Assembly: GCA_029582165.1 (NCBI GenBank)
Contig: CM055883.1
Span: forward strand, 17,330,501-17,394,500
From: Portulaca oleracea
Taxonomy: Eukaryota; Streptophyta; Magnoliopsida; Caryophyllales; Portulacaceae
DNA: 64,000 bases
Direction: 5' to 3'
A program made the position numbers and the translations under genes. Every line of letters begins with the position of its first letter. Positions within the stretch are counted from its first letter, which is position 1. A model generated the notes under the pieces. It made no database searches and was not told the origin of the DNA. It was given only the letters and a program-made list of their open reading frames with translations. Below are positions 52,741 through 62,786 of the stretch, piece after piece.

Positions 52741-53300
52741 ACATTCATGCAATGCAAGACGCTTTGTACTTTTTTATTTATTTTAATGCAAGACTCGAAT
52801 GTATGCACAACTCTTTATGCTTTATTTATGCAATTTCAAATGTTTTTCTACATGATGGGATTAATCCCAATTAATCCCGCTTCCCCAAAAGAAAAAGAAA
52901 ATAAAAGAAAACATAAAACTTAAGTGTCGGAGTAAACTCGAGCGACAAATTTCAGAACCGAGCATCATTGGGCCAATGACAAAGCCCAAAACATAAAAGA
53001 TATACGAATGGGCTGGTTTGATTCACACAAAGCAAACCCCAAACAGATGCAAGAGATAGACGGGCTGTAGGTGGAAGGGGGGCTTGGATCACCTTAAAAC
53101 CTTGGGGGTTTTATCGGCCAAAGCAATGGGCTTGGGCCAAGTCAGGTGCGTGCGTGGGTCTGGGAAAATCAAAACCCCCGCGGGTCTTGATTGTTTTTTT
53201 CTTCTTTTTTTTTTCTAGCCGTTAATGATTGGGCTGAAATCAAAGGATTTGAGGGACAACGGTCACATGACCGTTTCTTTGTGACTTTGCTCCATTTTGA
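52741..53300. other. Non-coding, Tat 3' end / promoter of antisense ORF
   Basis: No gene. It contains 'GGGCTTGGGCC' and the GC word AAAACCCCCGCGGGTCTTGA (53171-53190), an exact reverse complement of 63051-63070 in the Tat LTR. TGTAGGGACC at 52734 resembles the LTR start at 62787 (TGTAGGACC), so a mostly deleted 3' LTR may lie here. Confidence 0.4.
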
Positions 53301-53315
53301 TCTTAGATGAAGGTG

Positions 53316-53324
53316 TATAAATAC
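53316..53324 (+). promoter_or_regulatory. TATA box for antisense ORF
   Basis: GTATAAATACCCCACC lies about 100 bp before the ATG at 53419. The core TATAAATACCCC is shared with the Tat LTR promoter read on the minus strand (63837-63846). Confidence 0.6.
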
Positions 53325-53418
53325 CCCACCTTTCGCATATTGTGATCTTCATCCATCATCTTTACTTGAAAGTCTTCATCAAAGCTTTTTAAAGGTCACA
53401 AAAATCCTCCAAGTTCTC

Positions 53419-54855
53419 ATGGCATTCGAGAAGAAGCTTGCTACTTGGATGTACACCTTGTCCAAGGATGAAAAGAAGGAACTCGGGAGGTACAAACTAA
53501 CAAGTTTGTTGAGCCTTCGACAAGTGAGAGTGAATAACGACTTCCTTCGTGCAGCGAAGACCTTTTGGGATCCTAAAATGCACGTTTTTCGCTTCACATT
53601 GAAGGATTTATGCCCGCTTCCGGAGGAATGGTCCTCAATCCTAGGGACGAATCACTTTGTGCGGCCAACGTCACCTCCGACATCAATCGACATCAATAAA
53701 CAATACAAGGAGCTGTTGTATCTTCAATCCCGGGTCATAGAAAGTGCACTATTCGGCGAAAAGGTACACTTCCAAACTATAGTTGAATATTTTCGATCCC
53801 CTGACACTTTAGAATATGGCCCAGTGATGTGAGTGCGAGCGCTTGTATTATGTCTTCTCGGGGAATTCTGCTTCAATCATGGCGGCCAAAGAACTGGGCC
53901 GGCAAACCTCATCCAATCTGGTGCCGTTGATGTTAGCGCAAACCATGATGGGCTTGGACGACCCAAATCCGGAACATGAATTTCGCGGGAGCCCCCTACT
54001 ACTTCAAGTACTTCTTTTTCTCCTCTCCTCTCTTCATCATTTTGTTTCTTTCTATACTGACTGTAAAACCCGCGGGGGGTTTACATCTTTTTTTTGTTAG
54101 TTTGGGAATTATTGTGCAATAACAACCCTTGCTAACTTTGTCGGCATATATGGCTGATGGAGCATTTGAGCCTCATCGAGGAGCCTCGAACATCTTCGGC
54201 GCTGGCAAACTACTGTCAAAGGAAAAGGAAATACATCGATCTTCGCTAAGTAACAGAATGGATCGTATTCCTAAAGGAGCCTCGTGATATTACGTGGTGG
54301 ATCGAATGGTTGCACATTTTCGAGTATGTGATCGGTGACACACGTAACGCCTATGTGTGCATCGCCGGTTTGACGCATGTGACATACTATTTCCCGGAGC
54401 CGGTGCGAAGGCAAATGGGTCGCAAGCAAATCATCCCCGAGGTGTTGTGCGAAGCCCCTGAGCACTTGAAGCTTCGTAGTTCAATGATAGAGTCATGGCT
54501 AAAGTATTGGGAAAGAAGGCCGACTCTTAGGGCTCCATCGAAGGCGCACGTATCTTCATATGCTGACCCCGGTTACCATGGATGACTAATTGCGGTGGTC
54601 AAATCTCGTTGTGCTGGAGAGGCGAGAAGAGAGCGAGCATTTGTGAAGGAAAGATTGGGTCCTCGTTCATCAGTAAAGGACCGTCTCGGTGCAAAAGTCA
54701 CGGCGAAAGACCGACTTGGTCCAAGAGTTGAGATGCGAAAACCAAGTAGGCGGGTCTATAAACCCAAAGACAAAGAGGTAGACCCAAATGGGCCTAAAGA
54801 CATGGAGATTGACCATGAGTCCACTAGCGAAGTGGAGGAGGTGAAGCACGATTAG
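53419..54855 (+). pseudogene. Antisense accessory ORF of Tat element, plant-mobile-domain-like
   Basis: It runs opposite to the Tat polyprotein near the element's 3' end. Segments in order: 53419-53832 ('MAFEKKLATWMYTLSKDEKKELGRYKL', 'FWDPKMHVFRFTLKDLCPLPEEWSSILG'), a frameshift near 53832, 'KELGRQTSSNLVPLMLAQTMMGLDDPN...GSPLLLQ', a likely intron 54008-54150 (donor CAA/GTACTT, branch-like GCTAAC, acceptor AG apparently mutated to GG), 'WLMEHLSLIEEP', a stop at about 54247, then 'WWIEWLHIFEYVIG...PEPVRRQMGRKQIIPE' to 54583. A basic/acidic tail repeats K-(E/D)-RLG three times (54640-54735). The core follows the aminotransferase-like plant mobile domain (PMD) pattern. Antisense extra ORFs are reported for Tat-lineage elements. 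This copy is broken; the role is unknown. Confidence 0.75.
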
Positions 54856-55257
54856 GATATGGACGGAAATAATGAAGGAATCGAAACTGCTTTGCCAGAA
54901 TAATCTTTTATTTAATTATGCCTTTTGAATTTTCTTATATACAAGAAGTGTGCTTGCATTATCAATTAGTAAAAGAAGAAATATTGTTCACAATTATTGT
55001 GTCCTTGCAAACTTTATTTTTTTCTTCTTTTCATGAGCATTTATCGATATACACCAAGTGTCTAAAAATTGGTTTTCTAGTTGCTTGGTTATATTAAGCA
55101 TAATATCGATTGAGTTGGTCTAAATTTGTGGGCTGAATCACATCTTCCCCATCCATAGTGGCTAAACGAGCTGCTCCTCCTGGTAAAATATCCTTAATCA
55201 TATAAGGACTCTTCCAATTGGGTGCAAATTTTCCCCTTGGGTCTTGTACAGGTGCCC
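54856..55257 (-). mobile_element. Region between antisense ORF and integrase
   Basis: The last part of the pol frame (minus strand, about 55130-55257) still resembles the integrase tail ('PNWKSPYMIKDILPGGAA'-like). The remainder is AT-rich and non-coding. Confidence 0.45.
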
Positions 55258-56110
55258 TCATTTCCTAAAGAACCAATCACCTACTTGAAGTGAACGACTT
55301 TTCACCTTCTTATTAAAAGCACGAGTGATCCTACTTTGGTAAACTTGCACATTATACAACGCCCTTAATCGCCTTTCATCCATTAACATCAACTCCTCGA
55401 ACCTTGCCCTAGCCCACTCAGCTTTTGGCAATTGACTTTCTGCCATTATTCGTAGTGAAGGGATTGCTACTTTAATCAGCAGGACGACTTCCATGCCATA
55501 TACCAATGAACACGGTGTTGCACCCGTAGCAGTTCGTATAGAGATTCGGTATCCGCATAAGGCAAATGCCAGTTTATCAGGCCAATCATTGTAAGTAACA
55601 ACCATTTTCTTGATGATTCATTCCACTGTTTTATTGACCGCTTTCACAGCTCCATTAGCTTGGGGCTGATAAGGTGAAGACCGGTGATGCTGAATATGGT
55701 AAGTGGACAACTAAGTCTCTACTTCTTTTCGAAAATAGCTTCCGATATCGCTGATGATCTTATGAGGTACTCCATACCGGCATATAATGTTTTGGAGGAT
55801 AAACTTGACCACTTGTTTAGATGTGAGTTTAGCATAAGAGGCTGCTTCTACCCACTTGGTAAAGTAATCAATGGAAACTAAGATGTATTCATGTCCTCCA
55901 GTTCCTGTTGGGTGTATCTTGCCAATGATGTCGATACCCCATATTGAAAATGGCCATGGAGATGTAAAAGTAGTCAAATACGAGGGGGGTTGATGCTGCA
56001 AATTGGCAAACTCCTGACATTTGTGACACCTTCGAACAAACTCCAAGCAGTTTACCTCCATAGTGGACTAATAGTATCCAGCCCTTTGAATTTTCTTTAC
56101 TAGTATGCGT
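55258..56110 (-). pseudogene. Tat integrase, catalytically broken
   Basis: The zinc-binding end is visible as 'CHKCQEFANLQHQPP'. The catalytic core has 'WGIDIIGKI...DYFTKWVEA' (first Asp) and 'KIISDIGSYF' (second Asp; usually T-D-N-G). The DDE glutamate lies in the normally conserved 'NGAVEAxNK' motif, but here the codon at 55642-55644 gives Lys ('NGAVKAVNK'), and a TGA follows at 55618-55620. The C-terminal part ('YRISIRTATGATPCSLVYGMEVVLLI', 'FNKKVKSRSLQVGDW') is open at 55258-55605. Integrase would insert the cDNA; with the Glu lost this copy cannot. The Glu-to-Lys change is a G-to-A transition on the coding strand, the kind expected from cytosine deamination. Confidence 0.85.
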
Positions 56111-56114
56111 CCAT

Positions 56115-56726
56115 TCATGTGAGGCCCACACTCTCCTCCATGCACAACTCATCTGGATATTCTCCTTTCCGAAGAAAATTACATATGACGTGAAACCATT
56201 CCTCGGTTTCCTGTTCTTGTGCTTCCATATTGCAGACATATGCTGGTTCAGACTGTCGCTCTACTGTTACCGATAGTTGGAGCGTGCGTGATGGGATCGA
56301 TATCATCGAAGATAACTTGGCTATAGCATCGACAAACTCATTGTGTTCCCTAGAAAGATATTGGAAGCTAATTTGCTCAAATTGGACAGCAAGTCCCAAG
56401 AGCTTCTACTGATATGCCATAAGGCATTCATTTCGAACTTTCTACGTATTCTTTGCCTGATTGATGATGAGGCTAGAATCTTCAAAGACCTTTATATGGC
56501 ATATACCTAAGGTCAAAGCAACGTGTAAACCCTTGATTAATGCTTCATATTCAGCAGCGTTGTTAGTTGCTTCAAAATCCAACTTTACATATAGAAGGAC
56601 ATGTGCCCCTTCTAGAGAGATTAATAAGACTCCCACTCTACAACCCATTTGGTTAGAAGCTCCGTCAAAATACATTTCCCATGTAATTTCATCAATGAAG
56701 AATACATCTTCGTTTGGGAATTCCAA
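56115..56726 (-). pseudogene. Second (archaeal-type) RNase H of Tat pol and linker
   Basis: 'WEMYFDGASNQMGCRVGVLL' carries the first catalytic Asp, 'NNAAEYEALIKGL' the Glu, and 'IKVFEDSSLIINQ' the next Asp (usual G-D-S). A stop at 56442 is followed, in the same domain, by 'LSREHNEFVDAIAKLS' (56300-56380), which contains the last conserved Asp of RNase H. A linker then leads to integrase. A second RNase H after the normal one is typical of Tat. Interrupted, so not functional as one protein. Confidence 0.8.
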
Positions 56727-56744
56727 GTGAGTGCTTGGAGGTTC

Positions 56745-57990
56745 CTATGATGGTGAAGCAGTCAAGAAATCTGAAACAACTCGTCCTTTGCTGTATTTCT
56801 GGGGTAGGTACTGAAGATTGAACTCTAAAAGCATGAGCACCCATCGAGCGATGCGGTTGTTGATGGTAGGTTGGTGCATGATGAATTTGATGGGATTATT
56901 CTCAACTATGACATATGCTGTATGTGAAAGCATGTAATGCCTTAGCTTTTTGGTAGCCCATACCAAATGCAAGAGCCATCTTCTCTATATCAGTGTATCG
57001 ACTCTCGTAGTCTAGAAACTTCTTGCTCAAGTAGTAGATGGCGTTCTCTTGACCTTTTACCTTATGAGCCACCATAGTCCCCATTGCGGAGCTAGTCACT
57101 ATAAGGTAAAGGAGTTGAGTCTCATCTGGTACTGGAGGATGTTGCAAATATTCCTTGATTTTATCAAAAGCAGCTTGACATTGATCATCCCATTCCATTT
57201 TTCTTCCCTTCTTTAACTTCTTGAACAAAGGTTCACACGTCATGGTAAGCTTTGAGATGAACCAACTAATATACTGGACTTGCCCTAGGAAACCTCTTAT
57301 CTCTTTTTCTATCATGGGCGGTTGCAACTCTTGGATAGCTTTTATCTTTGAAGGGTCAACTTCAATACCCCGTTGGCTAACTACATAGCCTAGCAACTTT
57401 CCAGAGGTAACACCAAAGGCGCACTTTACTGGATTAAGCCGCATCTTGTATTTGCAAAGTCGCAGGAAGAACTTGCGGAGGTTAGGAATATGCTCCTCCC
57501 TAGTCTTGGACTTAACAATTATGTCACCCACATAAACTTCTACTTCTATGTGTATAATGTCATGAAGTAGGGTGTTGGCAGTCCTTTGATATGTTGCTTC
57601 GGCATTTTTGAGACCGAAAAGCATAACTACGTAACAATACGTTTCCCATGGTGTTGTGAAGGAGGTTTTTTCCATATCTTCTTCTGCCATTTTTATTTGA
57701 TTGTAACCAACATGTCCATCCATAAATGACAGGATCTCATGTCCGCAAGTGTTATCCACCGATACATCGATGTGTGGTAAAGGGAAACTATCGTTGGGAC
57801 TAGCTTTATTGAGGTCTCGGAAGTCTACACACATCCGCACTTTCCCATCTTTCTTGGGCGCTGGGACAATGTTAGCAATCCATTCGGGATATTGAACTGC
57901 TTTGATAAATTTAGCATTAAGCTACTTGATCACTCCATCTTCGATCTTCTTAGCCCATTCAGGCTTAATCCTCCTAGCCTTTTGTCGAAC
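56745..57990 (-). pseudogene. Tat reverse transcriptase and first RNase H, catalytic Asp lost
   Basis: RT begins near 58080 ('FAWSYKDMPGID...HTIPL', 'KPVRQKARRI'), is broken by TAG at 57922, and continues 'MRMCVDFRDLNKASPNDSFPLPHID', 'SFMDGHVGYNQIKM' (first Asp; usually GYSGYNQI), and then 'VEVYVGDIIVKSK' at 57523-57534, where the usual Y-V-D-D reads Y-V-G-D. 'LNPVKCAFGVTSGKLLGYVVSQRGIE' and 'GFLGQVQYISWFISKLT' follow. RNase H has 'AIYYLSKKFLDYESRYTDIEKMALA', then a frameshift near 56950, and resumes in 56745-56972 ('ARWVLMLLEFNLQYLPQKYSKGRVVSDFLT'). RT makes the cDNA in the virus-like particle; loss of one catalytic Asp should abolish that. Confidence 0.88.
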
Positions 57991-58733
57991 CGGCTTTGCA
58001 TTTGGGAGCAAAGGTATGGTGTGCCCTACAATCTCCATGTCAATGCCCGGCATGTCCTTGTAAGACCATGCGAATACATCCACAAACTCCTTGAGAAGCT
58101 CTGTAAATGTTACCCGTTCTTCTGGTGTGAGCAAACTTCCTAACTTCAACTCCCGAGGTTGCTCTTTTGTGCCCACATTTACGGTGATGGTGTCTTCCAA
58201 TATCGCCACTTTATGCTCATGTTCATTAGAAAATTCTTTTAAGGGTTCATTAAATTCCAGATTATTATTGGCGCAACAGTTCAGGGAAGAGGGAAATGAA
58301 TAATCAGAGTCAGCAGAAAGGTTCATCTTATTGAATGCGGAAAGGAATACATCGCCAGCAGACTCAAGACCAGACTCGTCAGACTCTAGACTCTTAGGAC
58401 CTGACTCTATGCCCTTAGGAACAAACTCTCCTACAGATGAAACAAAGTTATTCTTCTCAGCATCGACCCACGAGATCGCCTTAACTCCTCCGTCTTCAGT
58501 GATCATGGAAGTTGAGTAAAAGCTTGGGTTGGATAATGCAGTAATAACAGCGTCAGCTTCAGACTTCTCTTAGACGACTTCTTGTCCAAACGGTATACCA
58601 AAAATGTTGCTCCCAGCAAAATGAGTCCATTCTAATGGCGACTGTTTGTCTCGAGCGGGAACAAAGACAATAGCCATATTAATGGAGCTATCATTGAAGA
58701 CTTCTAGCCTAACGACTTGAATTCCTTTGTTCT
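57991..58733 (-). pseudogene. Protease-RT linker and RT N-terminus
   Basis: Minus-strand frame 57922-58506 reads an acidic, Ser/Glu-rich linker ('SLESDESGLESAGD', 'EFNEPLKEFSNEHEHK'), then 'LGSLLTPEERVTFTELLKEFVDVFAWSYKDMPGI', the usual approach to Tat RT. 58507-58733 has stops but the same style ('VVRLEVFNDSSINMAIV'-like). It connects protease to RT without an internal termination signal. Confidence 0.65.
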
Positions 58734-60230
58734 TCAGATATAATGGCTTAGGGAACCCATGGGGAAGTCATCACCTTCCCAAACAAACTGCCCATTCAGA
58801 GTGAGTGGATAGGGCTTTATTTGGAACAAGGTAGGAGGATTGTCCACCCTGTTTTGCTCAGCTATAGCCATTTTTGCGATCCTAACTTCCTTCTCAGCTG
58901 GCCTATATCTTAAGCCAAACCTTCCCTTCTGCTTAAATGTCTTGAACATAGGAGGAATTTTGTTTTTCGGGTTTTTTACCAGGGAAATTCCAGGGAAGTG
59001 ACCTAGTCTCTTGAGTATATCATGCACTTTGGGATTCGAATAGGGATCAAAATCAAAAGATACTTCTCCCCAGTTCAATATTGCAACAATTTCAAAGTCG
59101 TGGAGTTCTTCATCCATTGAACTATGCTCCACTTCGAGGGTTGTTTGCTTGGAAGTGAAAAGAATGTTGATAGATTCTCCCGAGATCGTGATAACCTGGC
59201 CTTGAACCAACGTTTTCACCTTCTGATGTAAGGTAGATGCTATAACATTACACTCATGAAGCCATGGCCTCCCTAGCAGCAGATTGAAGGAGGCTGGAAT
59301 GTCTAGCACTACGAATTCTACATTCCGAGTGATATTGCCAGCAATGATAGGCAATATTATAGATCCAACTGATCTTCGAGGCAAATTGTCGTAGGCTCTG
59401 AGTTGTACACCATTTTAAGCCAAATGTTGTTGAACTCCCTGCTTTTGTGTCGTCCTCCAAGGGCACTCATTTACAGCTGAACTGTTATCAACCAAAACGA
59501 GCGGAATAGTTATGTTGGAGCATTGCAGTGTAAGGTATAGTGCTTTGTTGTGGGACGCCCCTCCTTGAGGTAGATCTTCGATCCCGAAAGTAATCATCTC
59601 TTTGTGGGTGGTCACATGAGCAACCAACGATTCAGGAGTCGTCGTAGGAGGTACTGTAAGTGTAATAAGAGCATCCAAAATCTTCTGTCTATGGGAATGC
59701 GACACGCATATGAGCTGCCAAATGGTAACCTCCGCTCTAGTCTTTTTGACTTGTGAGAGGAGAGGATCTTCAAGAGGGACCGGATTGTCATTACCGACTA
59801 TTGGTGTAGGGTTAGGGACAATGACTTGGGTGGGGGTGTTCCTCTTATTGTGGCGGCCGGACCGAGTGAGAAATGCCACATCATCTAGTGTTGGTTCATC
59901 CACCTCCATCCACTCTCTCCCGGAGTGCTCATTCTCGTCATCACCGTCACTATCCCAAATACCGTGGATGAACAGACCTTTATGAAATCCAAACACTTCA
60001 GAGATAGGTTGACCCACTTCGACAATTAAAGAGGAAGGGTCAAAGCTGAAATTCCCATAATAGATGGCATTGGTATGCTCAGGCATTAGATTACTTTGAT
60101 TGTTAGGTTTCTTGGCAGCTTTTGGCATTGGAAGCGTCCCTGCCCTTATCATATATTCTATCTTGTTCCTAAGAGTCCAACATTTCTCAGTATCATGCCC
60201 TTGGCAACGGTGGTAGCGGCTAAATTGGTT
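58734..60230 (-). pseudogene. Tat protease region with gag zinc knuckle tail
   Basis: 59415-60152 begins after a 'GHDTEKC'-type knuckle at about 60190 and holds a long linker with 'DVAFLTRSGRHNKR' and 'VTIWQLICVSHSHRQKILDAL'. The retropepsin follows: 'NITIPLVLVDNSSAVNECPW', in which the family's D-N-G-S active site reads D-N-S-S. After a stop/frameshift near 59400 the frame resumes with 'GSIILPIIAGNITRNVEFVVLDIPASFNLLLGRPWLHECNVIASTLHQKVK' (58734-59384) and 'GLRYRPAEKE'. The active-site Gly-to-Ser change and the frameshift make it a pseudogene. Confidence 0.82.
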
Positions 60231-61550
60231 AGAATCCCAATTTCTGGCTCTTCGTTTGATAAGGGCAAGACCAAGTGCCCTTCTTGACTAGTCGATCAAG
60301 AGCCTGAGAGTAAGGAACGTCCAGCAGCGTGTAGGTCTCACACTTCGGCACATAAGGCCCCTTGCGCTGGATAGAATTAATCTCAACTATTTTAGGAGGG
60401 TAGCTAGTTGCACTAGTAGCCCTCATGTTGGGGCTAGATCCTTTCCATCCAGGCGGAGTGGTCTTGTGGTGGTGCATTGCCTCCAATGGAACACAGATGT
60501 CCTTCAAGTAGTCGAAGTCTTTAATGACATGGTAACCCTAGTGCTTAGACAAGCTGCTCTTTAACCCTTACTTGAAAGTAAATAACTGCAAGCGAAGAGG
60601 AATGGTCTTGTTGATGTGAGATAATTTAGTGTGCCACCTTTGAAAATAATCAAGAAAGGATTCGTCGTCCCTCTGCTTCATGGTGGTTAGCTCATCCATC
60701 GTACCTTGCTTCTTCAGGATGGACTGTAATGGTTAATGAAAGCTTTGAATAACTCATTCCAGTCAGCCTTGACTTGGGGAGACAAAGCATGATACCATAC
60801 TTTAGCTTCGACATCTAGGGTGGATGGGAAGACTGTGGAGTATAAACTGGTATCAATCCGGTTCAAGGGTGCCAATCTCATAAACTCTTCCAAATGGGGA
60901 ATGGGATTCTTAGAGGGTTTGAACTTTATGTTTGGCACTTCAATCTTATCAGCGAGCTTGAGAATGGGCTGAATAGGTATGGGGACCTCCATGTACTTTT
61001 CGGCGAAAGCCAGCACCGTACTCATTGCTTTGGTGAGGCTATCTAACTTCTATTCAAGGGCCTTAACAGCGGGGTCCCTTGTAGGCTTCGATATTTATTG
61101 AGTATTAACCTTTGTTTTGGATGTATCCACTCCTGCAGAATCTGATGATGTCTTAATGAGCTCAGGTTCAGATTCATATCCGTGCATCTCTTCATCATCT
61201 TCCTCAGTATTCAGTCCTAACTTGGTATTGATCTTGGTGATGGCTTGCAGCATACCATCCAGCTATTGTTCATTTAGTCTTTTTCCAATCCTCTGCTCCT
61301 GTTCGAAAGTACTGGCGAACACCATGCCTTGCATTTTGGTGTATAGCTCATCCAAATGTTTCGTGATATTAGCCTTAGAGCTCTTAACTTGAACCTCTTG
61401 GAATTGTTCTCCACACATGATGTTGTCACTAGTTGCAGATGGATCATAGTGAGGGTTTGGAATCAAACGGCCGGTACGCGGATCTCGGATGCGGTCTCGG
61501 AGTCAATCACCAATGATGCCTGCATGGAAATTCAAAGTTAGGACACTCGA
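60231..61550 (-). pseudogene. Tat gag, broken
   Basis: N-terminal part 61263-61466 ('CGEQFQEVQVKSSKANITKHLDELYTKMQGMVF') follows 'RDRIRDPRTGRLIPNPHYDP' read through a stop near 61510. The gag domain proper is open at 60714-61025 ('VPNIKFKPSKNPIPHLEEFMRLA', 'SLDVEAKVWYHALSPQVKADWNELFKAFINHY' in part). The C-terminal part is 60229-60507 ('MKDICVPLEAM', 'YTLLDVPYSQALDRLV'). At least three frame breaks separate these. The start codon cannot be chosen with confidence. Confidence 0.8.
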
Positions 61551-62767
61551 TGATAAACTCTGACACATACTACCCGATGCATGCATGCTTTAAGAGGCCT
61601 ATATGACCTAACTTTATATGGATCTAACAACAAAACATTATAAAGGGCCAAATAAAATCAGACATAGCGAGCGGACCATAAGTTGAAGGGTGTAAGTCAG
61701 TGTTTCTCAATTTGGATGGGCCCAATCCGTAGCCGAGCGTTTTAAGGAGAATCCGTACTCGACCCAACAACTTAGACAACTCAAGCTATGTTGGCTATTA
61801 TGCGGACTAGAAAAATGTTCAACATGACCGACAACCTATATTTTTGTTTTTTTACTCAAGGAAAATGGATAGTGTAAAGGACTAGGTAAAACCAACAATA
61901 AGCGAGTCATAATTCACTTACAGGCTTAATTGACAAATCCAATATGGTTGGGCCTAACAACGGGCCAACCATAAATATGATTGATTTATTAATTAAATCG
62001 ATAAATTAATTTACTCAAGCCTGGTGACTATTATGCAGTCTAAGGCGCTATCCACTAACTTTGTTGGACTTTTAAATTTTTTGGACCTTTGTTAAGATAA
62101 TTTCGTAAAGGGCTATATAATATCATCAAAGGTGAGTCAATTTTTATTTATTAATCAAAATAATTAACTTTCAAGCATAAATGGGTCCTTCCAATTGGGC
62201 TAACCATACTACCTTTGAGTTAATTACACTAATTATTAAACAATCATTTTCTCAACCTAATGAATTGTACATGCACTAGAACAAAACTTCCAAACTAAGG
62301 TCGACTCTTAAAAAAAAAAAAGAAAAGGGGAAGGGGTGAACATAGCAGATAACATACAACATGAAGGGTACCCTAAACCAAGGTTCTATATTCATGGGTT
62401 ACATGGCCTACCGCACGTTCTCGCCTCCGTTCACCTAACCCTTAAAACTGTGGGTAAGGAGTGTGAGGTGTTGCTCAACGAACATTAAGGAAGCCTTTTG
62501 AGTATAACATGGGGAGAGGAGAGACCAAATGCTTGGCGATGTAGGGTGCATCACACAAATAGTGGTCGCCCGCTCTCAGGGGTGAATCCTTGCTATTACC
62601 TAAACCGTCGCCTTTTTGCTAACGTGTCAAAAGACCCGATTAGTTGCCCGGTATGTAAAGGATGCCTAAAAGAATAATAAAATCACGAAATAAATTAACT
62701 TCTCACTTTTTCAATTTCAAATCAATTCGGTTTTCCCAAGTTTTACCCTCTTTTTTACGTTTAAGTT
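61551..62767 (-). mobile_element. Tat 5' untranslated leader
   Basis: Non-coding. It shares its phrase order with 15501-15887 and 20455-22075 ('TTTTAAGGAGAATCCGTA', 'TATGGTTGGGCCTAAC', 'TTTACTCAAGCC'). Long leaders between PBS and gag are usual in Tat elements. Confidence 0.75.
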
Positions 62768-62783
62768 CCCGGTGGAGTCGCCA
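62768..62783 (-). promoter_or_regulatory. Primer-binding site of Tat element
   Basis: The reverse complement reads TGGCGACTCCACCGGG, 3 bases from the LTR edge. Nearly identical to 22076-22093. Confidence 0.8.
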
Positions 62784-62786
62784 ATC

